Assembly (NCBI GenBank): GCA_030652255.1
Contig: JAUSAZ010000182.1
Location: 1-53,520, forward strand
Origin: Myxococcales bacterium
GTDB lineage: Bacteria > Myxococcota_A > Polyangia > Polyangiales > Ga0077539
Direction of reading: 5' to 3'
DNA: 53,520 nt
Shown here: piece by piece, positions 34,662-42,486 of the stretch
How positions within the stretch are numbered: the first letter of the stretch is position 1
Layout: the number at the start of each line of letters is the position of its first letter
Translations under genes and position numbers: made by a program
The notes under the pieces: generated by a model
What the model saw: the letters and a program-made list of their open reading frames with translations, nothing else
Told to the model about the DNA's origin: nothing
The model's database searches: none

Positions 34662-36368
34662 TTAGTCCGACGGCCGCGCGTCGCCCACGAGCGGAGGGCG
34701 GCGGATGTCGACCTTGCCGTCGGGGAAGAAGTCGTCGAAGGACAGCGAGGTGGCGGCCGCGAGGCGCGCCGACACGGCCTCCGCGCGCGCGAGGTCGAGG
34801 CCCACGCCGTGGACGCGGAGATCGCCCTCCAGCCGGTGGCGCAGGTGCTGGAGCCGCTTGAGGGTCGAGAGGTAGGCGCCGCGCCAGATCTCCATGAACG
34901 GACGGTGGTCCATCGGGTTGTGGGAGATGAGCCGACGCTGCCGGTTGCCCGGGACGAAGGTGTAGCAGCTCACGTCGGGGCGCTTGCGGAGCACCCAGCT
35001 CCGGGTGGTCTCGTAGCGCGTGTACGAGATCGTACGGACGTCCTGGTCGATGTTGTAGAGCACCCCGCGGCGGTCGTTGAAGCCCGGGGTGCGCGCGACG
35101 TAGGGGAGGAAGGGGTCGAGCACGAAGATCAGCGTGGCCCCGCGGCGCATGGCCTCGACGAAGTTGGAGGTGCGGGTGATCGCGCCGTCCTCGTAGTAGC
35201 GGCCGCGGATCGGCGTGGCCGAGAACGCCGGGTTGATGCTGAGCGACGCCTGGATCGCCCGGCTGATCGGGACGGTGTTGTGCTCCTCGTCGCCAAAGAT
35301 CACGTGGCTCCGCTCGTCCTGGTCGGTGGCGCCGATGTAGAGGGGCCGCGGGAGGCGGCGGAAGTCGTTGGTCGCGCCGGGCGCCGTGAGCACGCCGCGC
35401 AGCGTCGCCTCGAAGCGATCGGCCCGGAACGGCGGCGCCACGAGGTCGGCGTAGTCGAAGAGGAACTGCTCGCGCGACAGCTCTCGCTCGACGCCCCGGC
35501 GGCTCACGATCCCCTCCCACGCGGACTTCGTCGCGGCGCCCACGCGGCGCAGGAAGCCCGGGAGGTCGAGGTGGCCGAGCCGGAAGAGCCGCAGGTCGAT
35601 CGGCGCGACCCGCCCGCCGCGGACCCCTGCGATGGCCGCCATGTACTCGTCGACGGAGTACCCGACGGCGAGCGGGCCCGTGACGACGGCCCCGGCGCTG
35701 ATGCCGAAGAACATGTCGAAGCCGTTGGCGCCGCCGGAGTCGAGGCAGTCGTCGAGGCACTTCAACACGCCGAGCTCGAAGAAGATCCCGGTGATGCCCC
35801 CGCCGGCGGCGCACAGCGCCCTCCCCCCCGGCGCGCGGCGGCCGAGCGCCCGCTGCGCCTCGCCGAGGAAGGCCGCGCCCCACGCGACGTCCGTCGTGTC
35901 GGGGCCCTCGAAGGCCTCGTGGCGCAGCACCCGGCCCACGCCGCGCGCGCCGAGCTCCAGGAGCAGCGCGTCGATGGCGGGCGTCTCCCCGCCGGCCATC
36001 AGCACGAGGATGCGGTGGAACCCGAAGCGCTCCTCGATGTCCGCGACGGCGTCGAGCGCGTCGAGGATGGCGATCGCGCGCTCGGCGTGGTGACAGAGGT
36101 CCTCGCGGCAGCGGAGGTCGAGCACCAGGAGGTTGACGTAGTTCTCGTGGAGTTCGGCGACGAGCGCGCGGAGCTCGGGCCGAAACACGAGGCTGCACGT
36201 CAGGGCCCCCCAGGTGATCGTGGGCTCGCCCGCTCCCGCTCCCGCTCCCGCCTCCGCGGCGCTCCCAGCCGCGCCCGCGAGCGAGCGCACGAAGCCCTCG
36301 AACTGCGTCGCGGAGGGGCCATGGTAGAGAACCCGCTTGGGGTGATCCCCGGTCGTCAAGGTCGGCAA
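34662..36368 (-). CDS. patatin-like phospholipase with receiver-like N-terminal domain
   Basis: The 568-aa protein has the patatin catalytic motifs: GGGITG at 189-194 (oxyanion hole), GISAG with Ser224 as nucleophile, and EDGAI with the catalytic Asp. The N-terminal 150 residues do not belong to patatin: an Ala/Gly stretch encoded by CCCGCT hexamers is followed by VNLLVLDLRC, and by RILVLMAGGETPAIDALLLE plus LGARGVGRVLRHE. This resembles a response-regulator receiver fold whose phosphoacceptor region is degenerate. Regulation of a lipase by a receiver-like domain is inferred only. The expected reaction is lipid ester hydrolysis. Confidence 0.85.
   Translation of the reverse strand: MPTLTTGDHPKRVLYHGPSATQFEGFVRSLAGAAGSAAEAGAGAGAGEPTITWGALTCSLVFRPELRALVAELHENYVNLLVLDLRCREDLCHHAERAIAILDALDAVADIEERFGFHRILVLMAGGETPAIDALLLELGARGVGRVLRHEAFEGPDTTDVAWGAAFLGEAQRALGRRAPGGRALCAAGGGITGIFFELGVLKCLDDCLDSGGANGFDMFFGISAGAVVTGPLAVGYSVDEYMAAIAGVRGGRVAPIDLRLFRLGHLDLPGFLRRVGAATKSAWEGIVSRRGVERELSREQFLFDYADLVAPPFRADRFEATLRGVLTAPGATNDFRRLPRPLYIGATDQDERSHVIFGDEEHNTVPISRAIQASLSINPAFSATPIRGRYYEDGAITRTSNFVEAMRRGATLIFVLDPFLPYVARTPGFNDRRGVLYNIDQDVRTISYTRYETTRSWVLRKRPDVSCYTFVPGNRQRRLISHNPMDHRPFMEIWRGAYLSTLKRLQHLRHRLEGDLRVHGVGLDLARAEAVSARLAAATSLSFDDFFPDGKVDIRRPPLVGDARPSD
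36229..36252. repeat. hexamer repeat CCCGCT inside the patatin gene
   Basis: Three copies of CCCGCT and a fourth with one change encode a Gly-Ala linker in the N-terminal part of the patatin. Copy change would alter linker length without a frameshift. Confidence 0.7.
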
Positions 36369-36401
36369 GCTCCCGCTCTCCGCGATGGCATCAGGTGGGG
36401 C

Positions 36402-37277
36402 TCAGCGCGCGGCGGTGACCGCGGCGGCGACGGCGTCGGCGCCGAGGGTGAAGTCCGCCGTGACGGCCGTCCCCGCGGGAACGTCCACCACCCGCGAGGT
36501 CTCGACGGCGGCGGAGAAGCGCGGGCGGGTGCCCTCCATGGCGCGGCGGGTCCATCCCTCGTGCCAGAAGCGCAGGGTGTACCTCCCCGGCGGGACGGCC
36601 CGCAGGATGTACCGCCCCGCCGCGTCGGTGACCGCGAAGTACGGGTGCGTGAACGCGTGCACGTACGCCAGCATCCACACGTGCCCCGCGTCGCAGATGA
36701 GCCGCGCCACGCCCGCGCGCTGGATGCGCTTGGTCACCGTGAGCCCGTGCGGCGACGCCTGGTTGAACCAGTTGTCGTCGTCGTCGTAGCCGTAATACGC
36801 GTGCACGTTGTGCAGCAGCCCGTGGTCGCTGTTGCCGAAGCGCAGCTCGGCGCCCACGGGCAGGGCCAGCACGTGGGGCTCGTAGCGGCACCCGCGCTGG
36901 TCGACGGTGACGGGCGAGAGGTCGGGCGCGGCGCCGCGGCCGATGTCCGCGAGCCACACCACGGAGTTGGCCACACCCCCATCGGCGCCCACCACGAGGG
37001 TCGGGTCGGGCTGCGCCGGGCCGCAGTGGTCGGGGTTGCCGCCGGCGCCGACGGGGGTGGGCGTCACGGCCGGGGGCGCGCCGCGCCAGCGAACGGTCCC
37101 CTGGATGATCCCCGGGCGGTCGAGCACCGTCGGGTCGACGCGGTAGATGGGCGGCGGCGCGGGCGCGTCGACGGCGGGCGTGGTGACGGCGGCGGGGCGC
37201 CCGGGCGGCGGCGGGGCGGAGGGCGCGCGGCGACAGGCGACCAGGGAGAGCAGCGCCACCAGGGGGAGGGTTCGCAT
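36402..37277 (-). CDS. cupredoxin-like and carboxypeptidase-regulatory-like lipoprotein
   Basis: The 291-aa protein has a short lipoprotein signal ending LVACRR, then a Pro/Ala linker. The central region (NPDHCG, NSVVWLAD, GCRYEPHVLALPVGAELRFGNSDHGLLHNVHAY) resembles the plastocyanin/azurin-like cupredoxin fold seen in methylamine-utilisation-type proteins, with His and Cys that could bind copper. The last 90 residues (VTDAAGRYILRAVPPGRYTLRFWHEGW) match a carboxypeptidase regulatory-like beta domain. I start at the second ATG (37277) because AAAGGG lies 6 bp before it; an ATG six bases upstream has no room for a ribosome site. The palindrome at 37281-37471 lies just upstream. Confidence 0.8.
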   Translation of the reverse strand: MRTLPLVALLSLVACRRAPSAPPPPGRPAAVTTPAVDAPAPPPIYRVDPTVLDRPGIIQGTVRWRGAPPAVTPTPVGAGGNPDHCGPAQPDPTLVVGADGGVANSVVWLADIGRGAAPDLSPVTVDQRGCRYEPHVLALPVGAELRFGNSDHGLLHNVHAYYGYDDDDNWFNQASPHGLTVTKRIQRAGVARLICDAGHVWMLAYVHAFTHPYFAVTDAAGRYILRAVPPGRYTLRFWHEGWTRRAMEGTRPRFSAAVETSRVVDVPAGTAVTADFTLGADAVAAAVTAAR

Positions 37278-37280
37278 GGG

Positions 37281-37471
37281 CATCCCTTTCTATGGTGCCG
37301 CTGAGCCCGTCGCCACGCCCTGAAGGACGCGGCAACGCGTGCAGCAGTGAAGCCCGCAAGCGGGCTGGTCGCAGCCCTGGACATCGTACAGGCCGTTGCG
37401 GCCTTCATCGCTGCACGCGTTGCCGCGTGTTTCAACACGCGGTGACGGGCCCATCGGCACCTTGAAAGGGA
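37281..37471. repeat. REP-like imperfect palindrome with cloverleaf core, element 1
   Basis: This about 190-bp region is nearly symmetrical: CATCCCTTTC...GGTGCCG at the left mirrors CGGCACCTTGAAAGGG at the right, and the inner stem 37326-37345 pairs with 37410-37429 (ACGCGTTGCCGCGT arm). Inside are smaller hairpins: AGCCCGCAAGCGGGCT, CCTGGACATCGTACAGG and GGCCGTTGCGGCC. The same core recurs at 53438-53500 with a different outer stem. The left arm supplies the AAAGGG sequence of the minus-strand lipoprotein's ribosome site. No transposase gene is nearby. Confidence 0.8.
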
Positions 37472-37497
37472 GGGTTCTCATGGGGGTATAGCGTGAC

Positions 37498-38700
37498 CTA
37501 TTCGAGCAGCGCGACGGCGTCGCCGATGCGCGCGAGGGCCTTGTCGATGTTCTCGACGCTGACCGCGTAGGAGAGGCGCATGTGGCCCGGCGCGCCGAAG
37601 GCCGCCCCCGGAACCACCGCGACGTGGGCCTTGTCGAGCAGCCACGCGGCGACGGCGGCGTCGTCGTTGAGCACGGCCCCGTCGGGGGTGCGCCGGCCGA
37701 TCCACTCGCCGATGTCGCAGAAGGCGTAGAAGGCCCCCTCGGGGGTGCCGCAGCGCACGCCCGGGATGTTGCGCAGCCCCTCCACGAGGCGGTCGCGCCG
37801 GAGCTGGAAGAGCGAGCGCATCTGCTCGAACTCCAGCGCGGGCGAGCGCAGGGCCTCCAGCGCGGCCCACTGCGACGGCGTCGCGGTGCTGGTGGCGCCC
37901 TGCGACTGCACCATGTCCATGGCCTTCGAGAGGGCGACCGGGGCGATGCTCCAGCCCACGCGCCAGCCGGTCATCGCGTAGGTCTTGCTGACGCCGTCGA
38001 TGATGACGGCGCGGGGCGCGAGGTCGGGCGCCACGGAGACCAGCGAGCGCTGCTCGAAGCCGTCGTACACGAGCGAGCCGTAGATCTCGTCGAGGACGAT
38101 CCAGCAGTCGTGGGCGCGGAGCACGGCGGCGATGGCCTCGAGCTCGGCGGGGCCGTACGCGGCGCCGGTGGGGTTGCTCGGCGAGCACAGCACGACGGCC
38201 TTGGTCTTCGGCGTGAGGGCGCGCGCGAGGTCGGCCGGGTCGAGCTTCCACCCGCGCTCGAGGGTGCTCGGGATGAACACCGGCGTCGCGCCCACGAGGC
38301 GCACCTGCTCGGGGTAGCTCACCCAGTAGGGCGCCGGGATGATCACCTCGTCGCCGGGCTCGAAGAGGGCGAGGGCGAGGTTGAAGAGGGCCCCCTTGGC
38401 GCCGACGGTGACCACCACGTTGGCCGCGGTGGCGGGCACGCCGCGCTCGCGGGTGGAGCGCTCGGCGATGGCCGCGCGCAGCTCGGCGACGCCCGACACG
38501 GCGGTGTAGCGGGTCTTGCCGGCCTCGATGGCGGCGACGCCGGCCTCGCGGATGTTGCTCGGCGTGTCGAAGTCGGGCTCGCCCGCGCCGAAGGAGATGA
38601 TGTCCACCCCCTGCGCGCGGAGCTCCTGCGCCCGGGCGTTGATGGCGAGCGTGGCCGAGGGGACGACAACCGAGAGGCGATCAGCGAGCTTCGTGGACAT
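37498..38700 (-). CDS. aspC: aspartate aminotransferase
   Basis: This PLP enzyme interconverts aspartate plus 2-oxoglutarate with oxaloacetate plus glutamate. The 400-aa protein has IISFGAGEPDFDTP, TRYTAVSGVAELRAAIA, PYWVSYPEQVRL, SPSNPTGAAYG, the PLP-contacting DEIYGSLVYDG and the catalytic SKTYAMTGWRVGW with Lys, and closes with MRLSYAVSVENIDKALARI. These are the class I aminotransferase (Aro8/AspC type Ib) hallmarks. The start ATG at 38700 gives MSTKLADRLSVVVPSAT. It is a standalone gene; the palindromic element and a lipoprotein gene lie downstream on the same strand. Confidence 0.93.
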   Translation of the reverse strand: MSTKLADRLSVVVPSATLAINARAQELRAQGVDIISFGAGEPDFDTPSNIREAGVAAIEAGKTRYTAVSGVAELRAAIAERSTRERGVPATAANVVVTVGAKGALFNLALALFEPGDEVIIPAPYWVSYPEQVRLVGATPVFIPSTLERGWKLDPADLARALTPKTKAVVLCSPSNPTGAAYGPAELEAIAAVLRAHDCWIVLDEIYGSLVYDGFEQRSLVSVAPDLAPRAVIIDGVSKTYAMTGWRVGWSIAPVALSKAMDMVQSQGATSTATPSQWAALEALRSPALEFEQMRSLFQLRRDRLVEGLRNIPGVRCGTPEGAFYAFCDIGEWIGRRTPDGAVLNDDAAVAAWLLDKAHVAVVPGAAFGAPGHMRLSYAVSVENIDKALARIGDAVALLE

Positions 38701-38762
38701 GCGCGCGGATACTACGGGGCATGCGCCGCGGGGTGCTAGCGCCGCGTCGCGTCAACGCGCCT

Positions 38763-40148
38763 CTACCGATCGACGCCCTCGAAGACCAGCGGCAGGTCGT
38801 CGCCGGGCTTGGGGAAGGGGATCATCTGCCGCCGTGTCTCGCCCCGCCCGTCGAGGCGCCATCGGTACCGCCGCAGCAGGTGGAACATCACCAGCTTCGC
38901 CTGCATGGTGGCGAACTGCATCCCGATGCAGGTGTGGGCGCCGCCGCCGAAGGGGATCCAGCTGAAGCGGTGGCGCTTGTGCTCCGCGCGGCCCTCACTG
39001 AAGCGCTCGGGGTCGAAGTCGTCGGGCCGGGTCCAGTGCGCGGGGTCGCGCTGGATGAAATAGTTGTCGAGCCACACGGCCGTGTTGGCGGGGATGGCCA
39101 CGCCGTCGATCTCGCAGGCCCGCAGGGTACGCCGCGGGAGGGTGGGCACCGGGGGGTAGAGCCGCAGGGCCTCGCGCAGGCACTGGTCGGCGAGCGGGAG
39201 CCGGTCGAAGTCGCCCCAGGAGAGCTGCTCGACGCCCAGTCCGCGGGCCTCGTCGCGCAGGCGATCCTGCCAGGCGGGGTGGCGGCCGAGGGCCTCGACC
39301 AGGGTGGTGAGCGCGCTGGTGGTGGTGTCGTGCGCTGCCATCAGCAGGAAGATCATGTGGTCGACGACCTCGTCGTCGGTGAGGCGCCCGCCCTCCTCGT
39401 CGGCCTCCCGGCACAGGTGCGAGAACATGTCCCCCCCGTCGCTGCCGCGCCGCGCCGGGATGAGCCCGCGGAGATACCTGACCAGGTATTCGCGGCTGCG
39501 CAGCGCCTTCCATTTCGCGAGCCCGGGCACGGCGAAGGGGACGACGGCGACGGTGCCGAGGGTGAGGGCGGTGAAGGCCTCGCGCACCCGGTCGGAGTCG
39601 GCGCCGAGGGGCATCCCCAGGAAGACCGCCGCGGCCTGGTCGAGCAGCAACCGCTTGATGCGGGGGTAGAAGCGCAGGGTGGCGCCCGCGGGCCACGACG
39701 CGACGGCGCCGGTGATGAGCGGGTGCATCTGGGCGAGGTAGCCCTCCACCGCGGGGCGCTTGAAGGCCGACTGGAGCAGCCGGCGGTGGAAGCGATGGTC
39801 GTCGAAGTCGCGGAGCATCAGGCCGCCGGAGAAGAAGCTCGCGAGGTTCTGGCTCCACCCTAGGAGGCTGGAGAAGTTCTTGTCGCGGTCGAGCAGGATG
39901 GTCTCCGCCGCGTCGGCGCCCTGGAACACCGCGCCCACGTTGAACAGGATGTTGCTCCGCCAGACCCTCCCGTAGCGGCGGTTCTGGTTGACCGACCAGG
40001 CCTCCTGGTCGGCGAAGTACTCCACCGTCGAGCCGACGAGGGGCAGGCCGTCGTGGCCCGGCAGGTGCCGCAGGTCGCCCGTCGGGGTGGTCAGCAGGTG
40101 GGCGGGGTACGGCGTCGGGCGCGGTCGCGCGGGGGCTTCCTGGGTCAC
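38763..40148 (-). CDS. cytochrome P450
   Basis: The 461-aa monooxygenase has the I-helix AAHDTTTSAL, the K-helix EALRLYPP (E-x-x-R), PERFSEGRAEHKRHRFSWIPFG and the haem-binding loop FGGGAHTCIGMQFA with the axial Cys. These match bacterial CYP families with eukaryote-like features such as CYP51/CYP120-type retinoid or sterol hydroxylases. There is no N-terminal membrane anchor, so it is soluble, and it needs ferredoxin and reductase partners that are not nearby. The substrate is unknown. It lies 27 bp downstream of the pseudokinase gene on the same strand; a functional link is only positional. Confidence 0.93.
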   Translation of the reverse strand: MTQEAPARPRPTPYPAHLLTTPTGDLRHLPGHDGLPLVGSTVEYFADQEAWSVNQNRRYGRVWRSNILFNVGAVFQGADAAETILLDRDKNFSSLLGWSQNLASFFSGGLMLRDFDDHRFHRRLLQSAFKRPAVEGYLAQMHPLITGAVASWPAGATLRFYPRIKRLLLDQAAAVFLGMPLGADSDRVREAFTALTLGTVAVVPFAVPGLAKWKALRSREYLVRYLRGLIPARRGSDGGDMFSHLCREADEEGGRLTDDEVVDHMIFLLMAAHDTTTSALTTLVEALGRHPAWQDRLRDEARGLGVEQLSWGDFDRLPLADQCLREALRLYPPVPTLPRRTLRACEIDGVAIPANTAVWLDNYFIQRDPAHWTRPDDFDPERFSEGRAEHKRHRFSWIPFGGGAHTCIGMQFATMQAKLVMFHLLRRYRWRLDGRGETRRQMIPFPKPGDDLPLVFEGVDR

Positions 40149-40175
40149 GCGTCTCGACTCCGGTATAGGGGTGTC

Positions 40176-41123
40176 TCAGCCCGCGAGGGCGGCGAGGGCA
40201 GCGCGCACCTCGGCGGGCGTCGGGCGGAATCGCGGGAGCTTCGCGAACATCTTGGCCAGCAGCCCTTCGAGCTCCTTCGGCAGGGCGGGCGCGGCCTGGC
40301 GCAGCACCGGGGCGGGCGCGTCGAGGTGCTGCGCGATCACCGCCGGACCATCCCCCTGGAAGGCCGGGTGCCCGGTGAGCATCTCGAAGAGCAGCGCGGC
40401 GAAGGCGTACACGTCCCCCGCGGTGGTGCACGGGCCGCCGCGGATGCGCTCGGGGCACAGGTACGCCGCGGCCATGTGGGGGGAGAGGGCGCGCACGGCG
40501 GGCAGCGGGTCGGGCGCGGCGGTGGGCCCGGTGGCGAGGGCGTCGATGGAGAGGCGCACCCGGGTGGCGCCCGCGGAGGCCAGGAAGAGGGCGCCGGCGC
40601 GGAGGTCGCGCGCCAGCACGCCGCGGGCGTGGAGGTGTTCGAGCAGCGAGGCGATCTGCACGCCCGCGGCGAGGACGGCGTCGAGGGGCACCGGGCCCGC
40701 GGCGAGCACGTGCGGCAGCGCCGGGGTGGAGACGAACTCCGTCACCACCACGGTGCGCCCATCGACCGCGCGCTCGAGGACGTCGAGCACGGGGATGAGC
40801 ATGTCGTGCGGGGCGGCGGCGCGGAAGGCGCGCACCTGGTCGGTGAGCCGCTCGCGCTGCGTGGCGTCGTCGCTGCCGTAGGCCGTCGGGACGCGCGCCG
40901 CGACGATGGCGCCGCTCTTCACGTCGAGGGCCCGGTAGACGTCCGCGGTGGTGCCCGCGCCGCAGCGCTCGATCATGCGGTAGTGCCGCGCCACCACGCG
41001 GCCGCCGAGGAGGTCGGGGCCGAGGTCGTAGAGCGCGGCGCCGTCCAGCGGGCAGCGCGGCGGCTTGCCCGAGTAGCTCGACTTGCAGGTGGGACAGACC
41101 TTCACGCTGCCCCGTACTCTCAC
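40176..41123 (-). CDS. zinc-ribbon pseudokinase
   Basis: The 315-aa protein begins with a Cys4 zinc ribbon (CPTCKSSYSGKPPRCPLDG, with C-P-x-C, C-P near 10-24) and then a kinase fold. The loop CGAGTTADVYRA and CPERIRGGPCTTAGDVYAFAALLFEML are kinase-like. However, the usual lysine motif VAIK reads VAAR, HRDLKPxN reads ARDLRAGA (Asp kept, Asn lost), and the DFG triplet reads roughly I-D-A. Loss of Lys and DFG predicts no catalysis, so it is probably a signalling scaffold or nucleotide sensor. The GTG start at 41123 is tentative; a GTG six codons later also fits. A mobile element lies just upstream and may separate it from its promoter. Confidence 0.82.
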   Translation of the reverse strand: MRVRGSVKVCPTCKSSYSGKPPRCPLDGAALYDLGPDLLGGRVVARHYRMIERCGAGTTADVYRALDVKSGAIVAARVPTAYGSDDATQRERLTDQVRAFRAAAPHDMLIPVLDVLERAVDGRTVVVTEFVSTPALPHVLAAGPVPLDAVLAAGVQIASLLEHLHARGVLARDLRAGALFLASAGATRVRLSIDALATGPTAAPDPLPAVRALSPHMAAAYLCPERIRGGPCTTAGDVYAFAALLFEMLTGHPAFQGDGPAVIAQHLDAPAPVLRQAAPALPKELEGLLAKMFAKLPRFRPTPAEVRAALAALAG

Positions 41124-41140
41124 GGAACACCCCGCCCCCG

Positions 41141-41149
41141 CGCAAGGGT
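41141..41149. repeat. 9-bp target-site duplication, left
   Basis: CGCAAGGGT directly abuts the left inverted repeat, and the same 9 bp abut the right one at 41577-41585. Confidence 0.85.
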
Positions 41150-41576
41150 CTGATGGTTGACCTCATCTTCGCCGATGCGAAAGGGGCGCAAACCGCTGTG
41201 GGGCTGGGGTTCCGCGCGATGGCGCGTCACCCCAGGCAATAACACGATGGACGCCCCGGGCATTGCCCGGGGCTCCGGTCGGACATCACTTGCCCAGGAC
41301 GGAGCGACGACCGTCGACTTCCTTCTTCGGGATCGCAGGGCGCTGGGCGATGTGAGCCCAGCGACGGAGCGACGCCCATCGGCGTGACAACGCCTCTGCT
41401 TCCGGACCGCGTCGTGTTCCGATCGGTGTGATGCCAGCGACGTCCGACCGGAGCCCCGGGCAATGCCCGGGGCGTCCATCGTGTTATTGCCTGGGGTGAC
41501 GCGCCATCGCGCGGAACCCCAGCCCCACAGCGGTTTGCGCCCCTTTCGCATCGGCGAAGATGAGGTCAACCATCAG
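41150..41576. mobile_element. MITE: 427-bp non-autonomous element with 135-bp terminal inverted repeats
   Basis: The arms 41150-41284 and 41442-41576 are perfect inverted complements over 135 bp, starting CTGATGGTTGACC and ending GGTCAACCATCAG. The 157-bp centre has no protein-like ORF, only a small hairpin (CTGGGC...GCCCAG) and two copies of CGGAGCGACG. The element is bounded by the 9-bp duplication CGCAAGGGT, which is the signature of transposition. It has no transposase, so it was moved by one encoded elsewhere. It lies between the HAD hydrolase end and the pseudokinase start, 26 bp from the GTG. The family cannot be named from this window; a 9-bp duplication is compatible with several DDE families such as IS4. 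Confidence 0.9.
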
Positions 41577-41585
41577 CGCAAGGGT
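41577..41585. repeat. 9-bp target-site duplication, right
   Basis: This second copy of CGCAAGGGT, directly adjacent to the right arm, shows the pre-insertion site. Confidence 0.85.
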
Positions 41586-41603
41586 GGAGTGGGGCGGAGC
41601 GCG

Positions 41604-42446
41604 TCAGCCCAGCAGCCGACCGATGGCCTCGGCCACGCCGCCGCCGACGCCCCGCGGGGTCTTCGTGAGGCGCTCGGTGGCGTGCTTCGCCACCTCGTCG
41701 GGGCTGTGGCCCATCGCGAAGCTCCGCCCGGCCCACTTGAACATCGGGACGTCGTTGATCCAGTCGCCCACCACGGCGACCTGCGAGGCGTCGAGGCCCT
41801 CGCGCACGCACAGCCGCGCGAGCCCCTGGGCCTTGTCCGACGCGCGGTCGCGCACCATCAGGGCCCAGCGCTGCTCGCGGTCGAGGGGGAAGGCCGCCGT
41901 GTTGACGTCGTCGCCGTGGAGCTCGTGGAGCCACTTCGCGGTGCGCTCGACGCCCTCGCGCAGCCCGACGCCGATGGCGATGGCGACCTCGTGGCGCCGC
42001 TGCCACGCGGCGGAGTGCCTGAGCGCGGGGTGCAGGGAGAGCCGCGGCGACCAGGTGCGCACGTAGCCCGCGACGGCGTCCGGGCCGTGCTCCCCGTGGA
42101 TCTCGTCGTGCAGGAACCAGAACGGCTGCACGGCGTGGTCGCCCATGGCGTGGGTGAGGCCCGCCACGACGCCTTCGCCGAGGAGGTGCTGCGACAGCGG
42201 CCGCCCGTCGACGGCGTCGGCGAGCACGGCGCCGTCGGCCACCACCAGCGGGCCGCGGAGCCCGAGCGCGTGCGCCGTGGGCAGCGCGCCGGTGGTGATG
42301 CGCCCGGTGGCGATGGTGACGTTGATGCCCGCGCGGAGGGCGCGGCCGATGGCCTGGTGGTCCTCCGGGGCGATGTGGTCACCGGGGCCGAGGAGGGTTC
42401 CGTCGAGGTCGAGGGCGAGCAGCCGGGGGAGGGTCACACCGACCAT
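41604..42446 (-). CDS. HAD-superfamily (Cof-type) phosphatase
   Basis: The 280-aa protein shows the HAD motif I LALDLDGTLLG (nucleophile and acid Asp), motif II ATGRITTG (Thr) and motif IV VVGDWINDVPMF (metal ligands), with a C2B-type cap between them. These features fit the Cof subfamily of sugar-phosphate or nucleotide phosphatases. I start at the ATG at 42446, giving MVGVTLPRLLALDLDG, rather than an upstream GTG at 42476. The substrate is unknown; the mobile element lies downstream of its stop. Confidence 0.85.
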   Translation of the reverse strand: MVGVTLPRLLALDLDGTLLGPGDHIAPEDHQAIGRALRAGINVTIATGRITTGALPTAHALGLRGPLVVADGAVLADAVDGRPLSQHLLGEGVVAGLTHAMGDHAVQPFWFLHDEIHGEHGPDAVAGYVRTWSPRLSLHPALRHSAAWQRRHEVAIAIGVGLREGVERTAKWLHELHGDDVNTAAFPLDREQRWALMVRDRASDKAQGLARLCVREGLDASQVAVVGDWINDVPMFKWAGRSFAMGHSPDEVAKHATERLTKTPRGVGGGVAEAIGRLLG

Positions 42447-42486
42447 AGGTAGCAGAGCCCACGGAGCGGCGCCCACCGACGCCGAT

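Noticed and set aside
36402..37277. Complete copper-site cupredoxin
   Set aside because: The ligand set is only partly visible, so I kept the call as cupredoxin-like.
38763..40148. P450 as part of a secondary-metabolite cluster
   Set aside because: No PKS, NRPS or other biosynthetic enzyme is nearby; neighbours are a pseudokinase and an aminotransferase.
41157..41576. Short ORFs inside the inverted-repeat element
   Set aside because: Both arms give the same peptide because they are complementary copies; no transposase motif is present.
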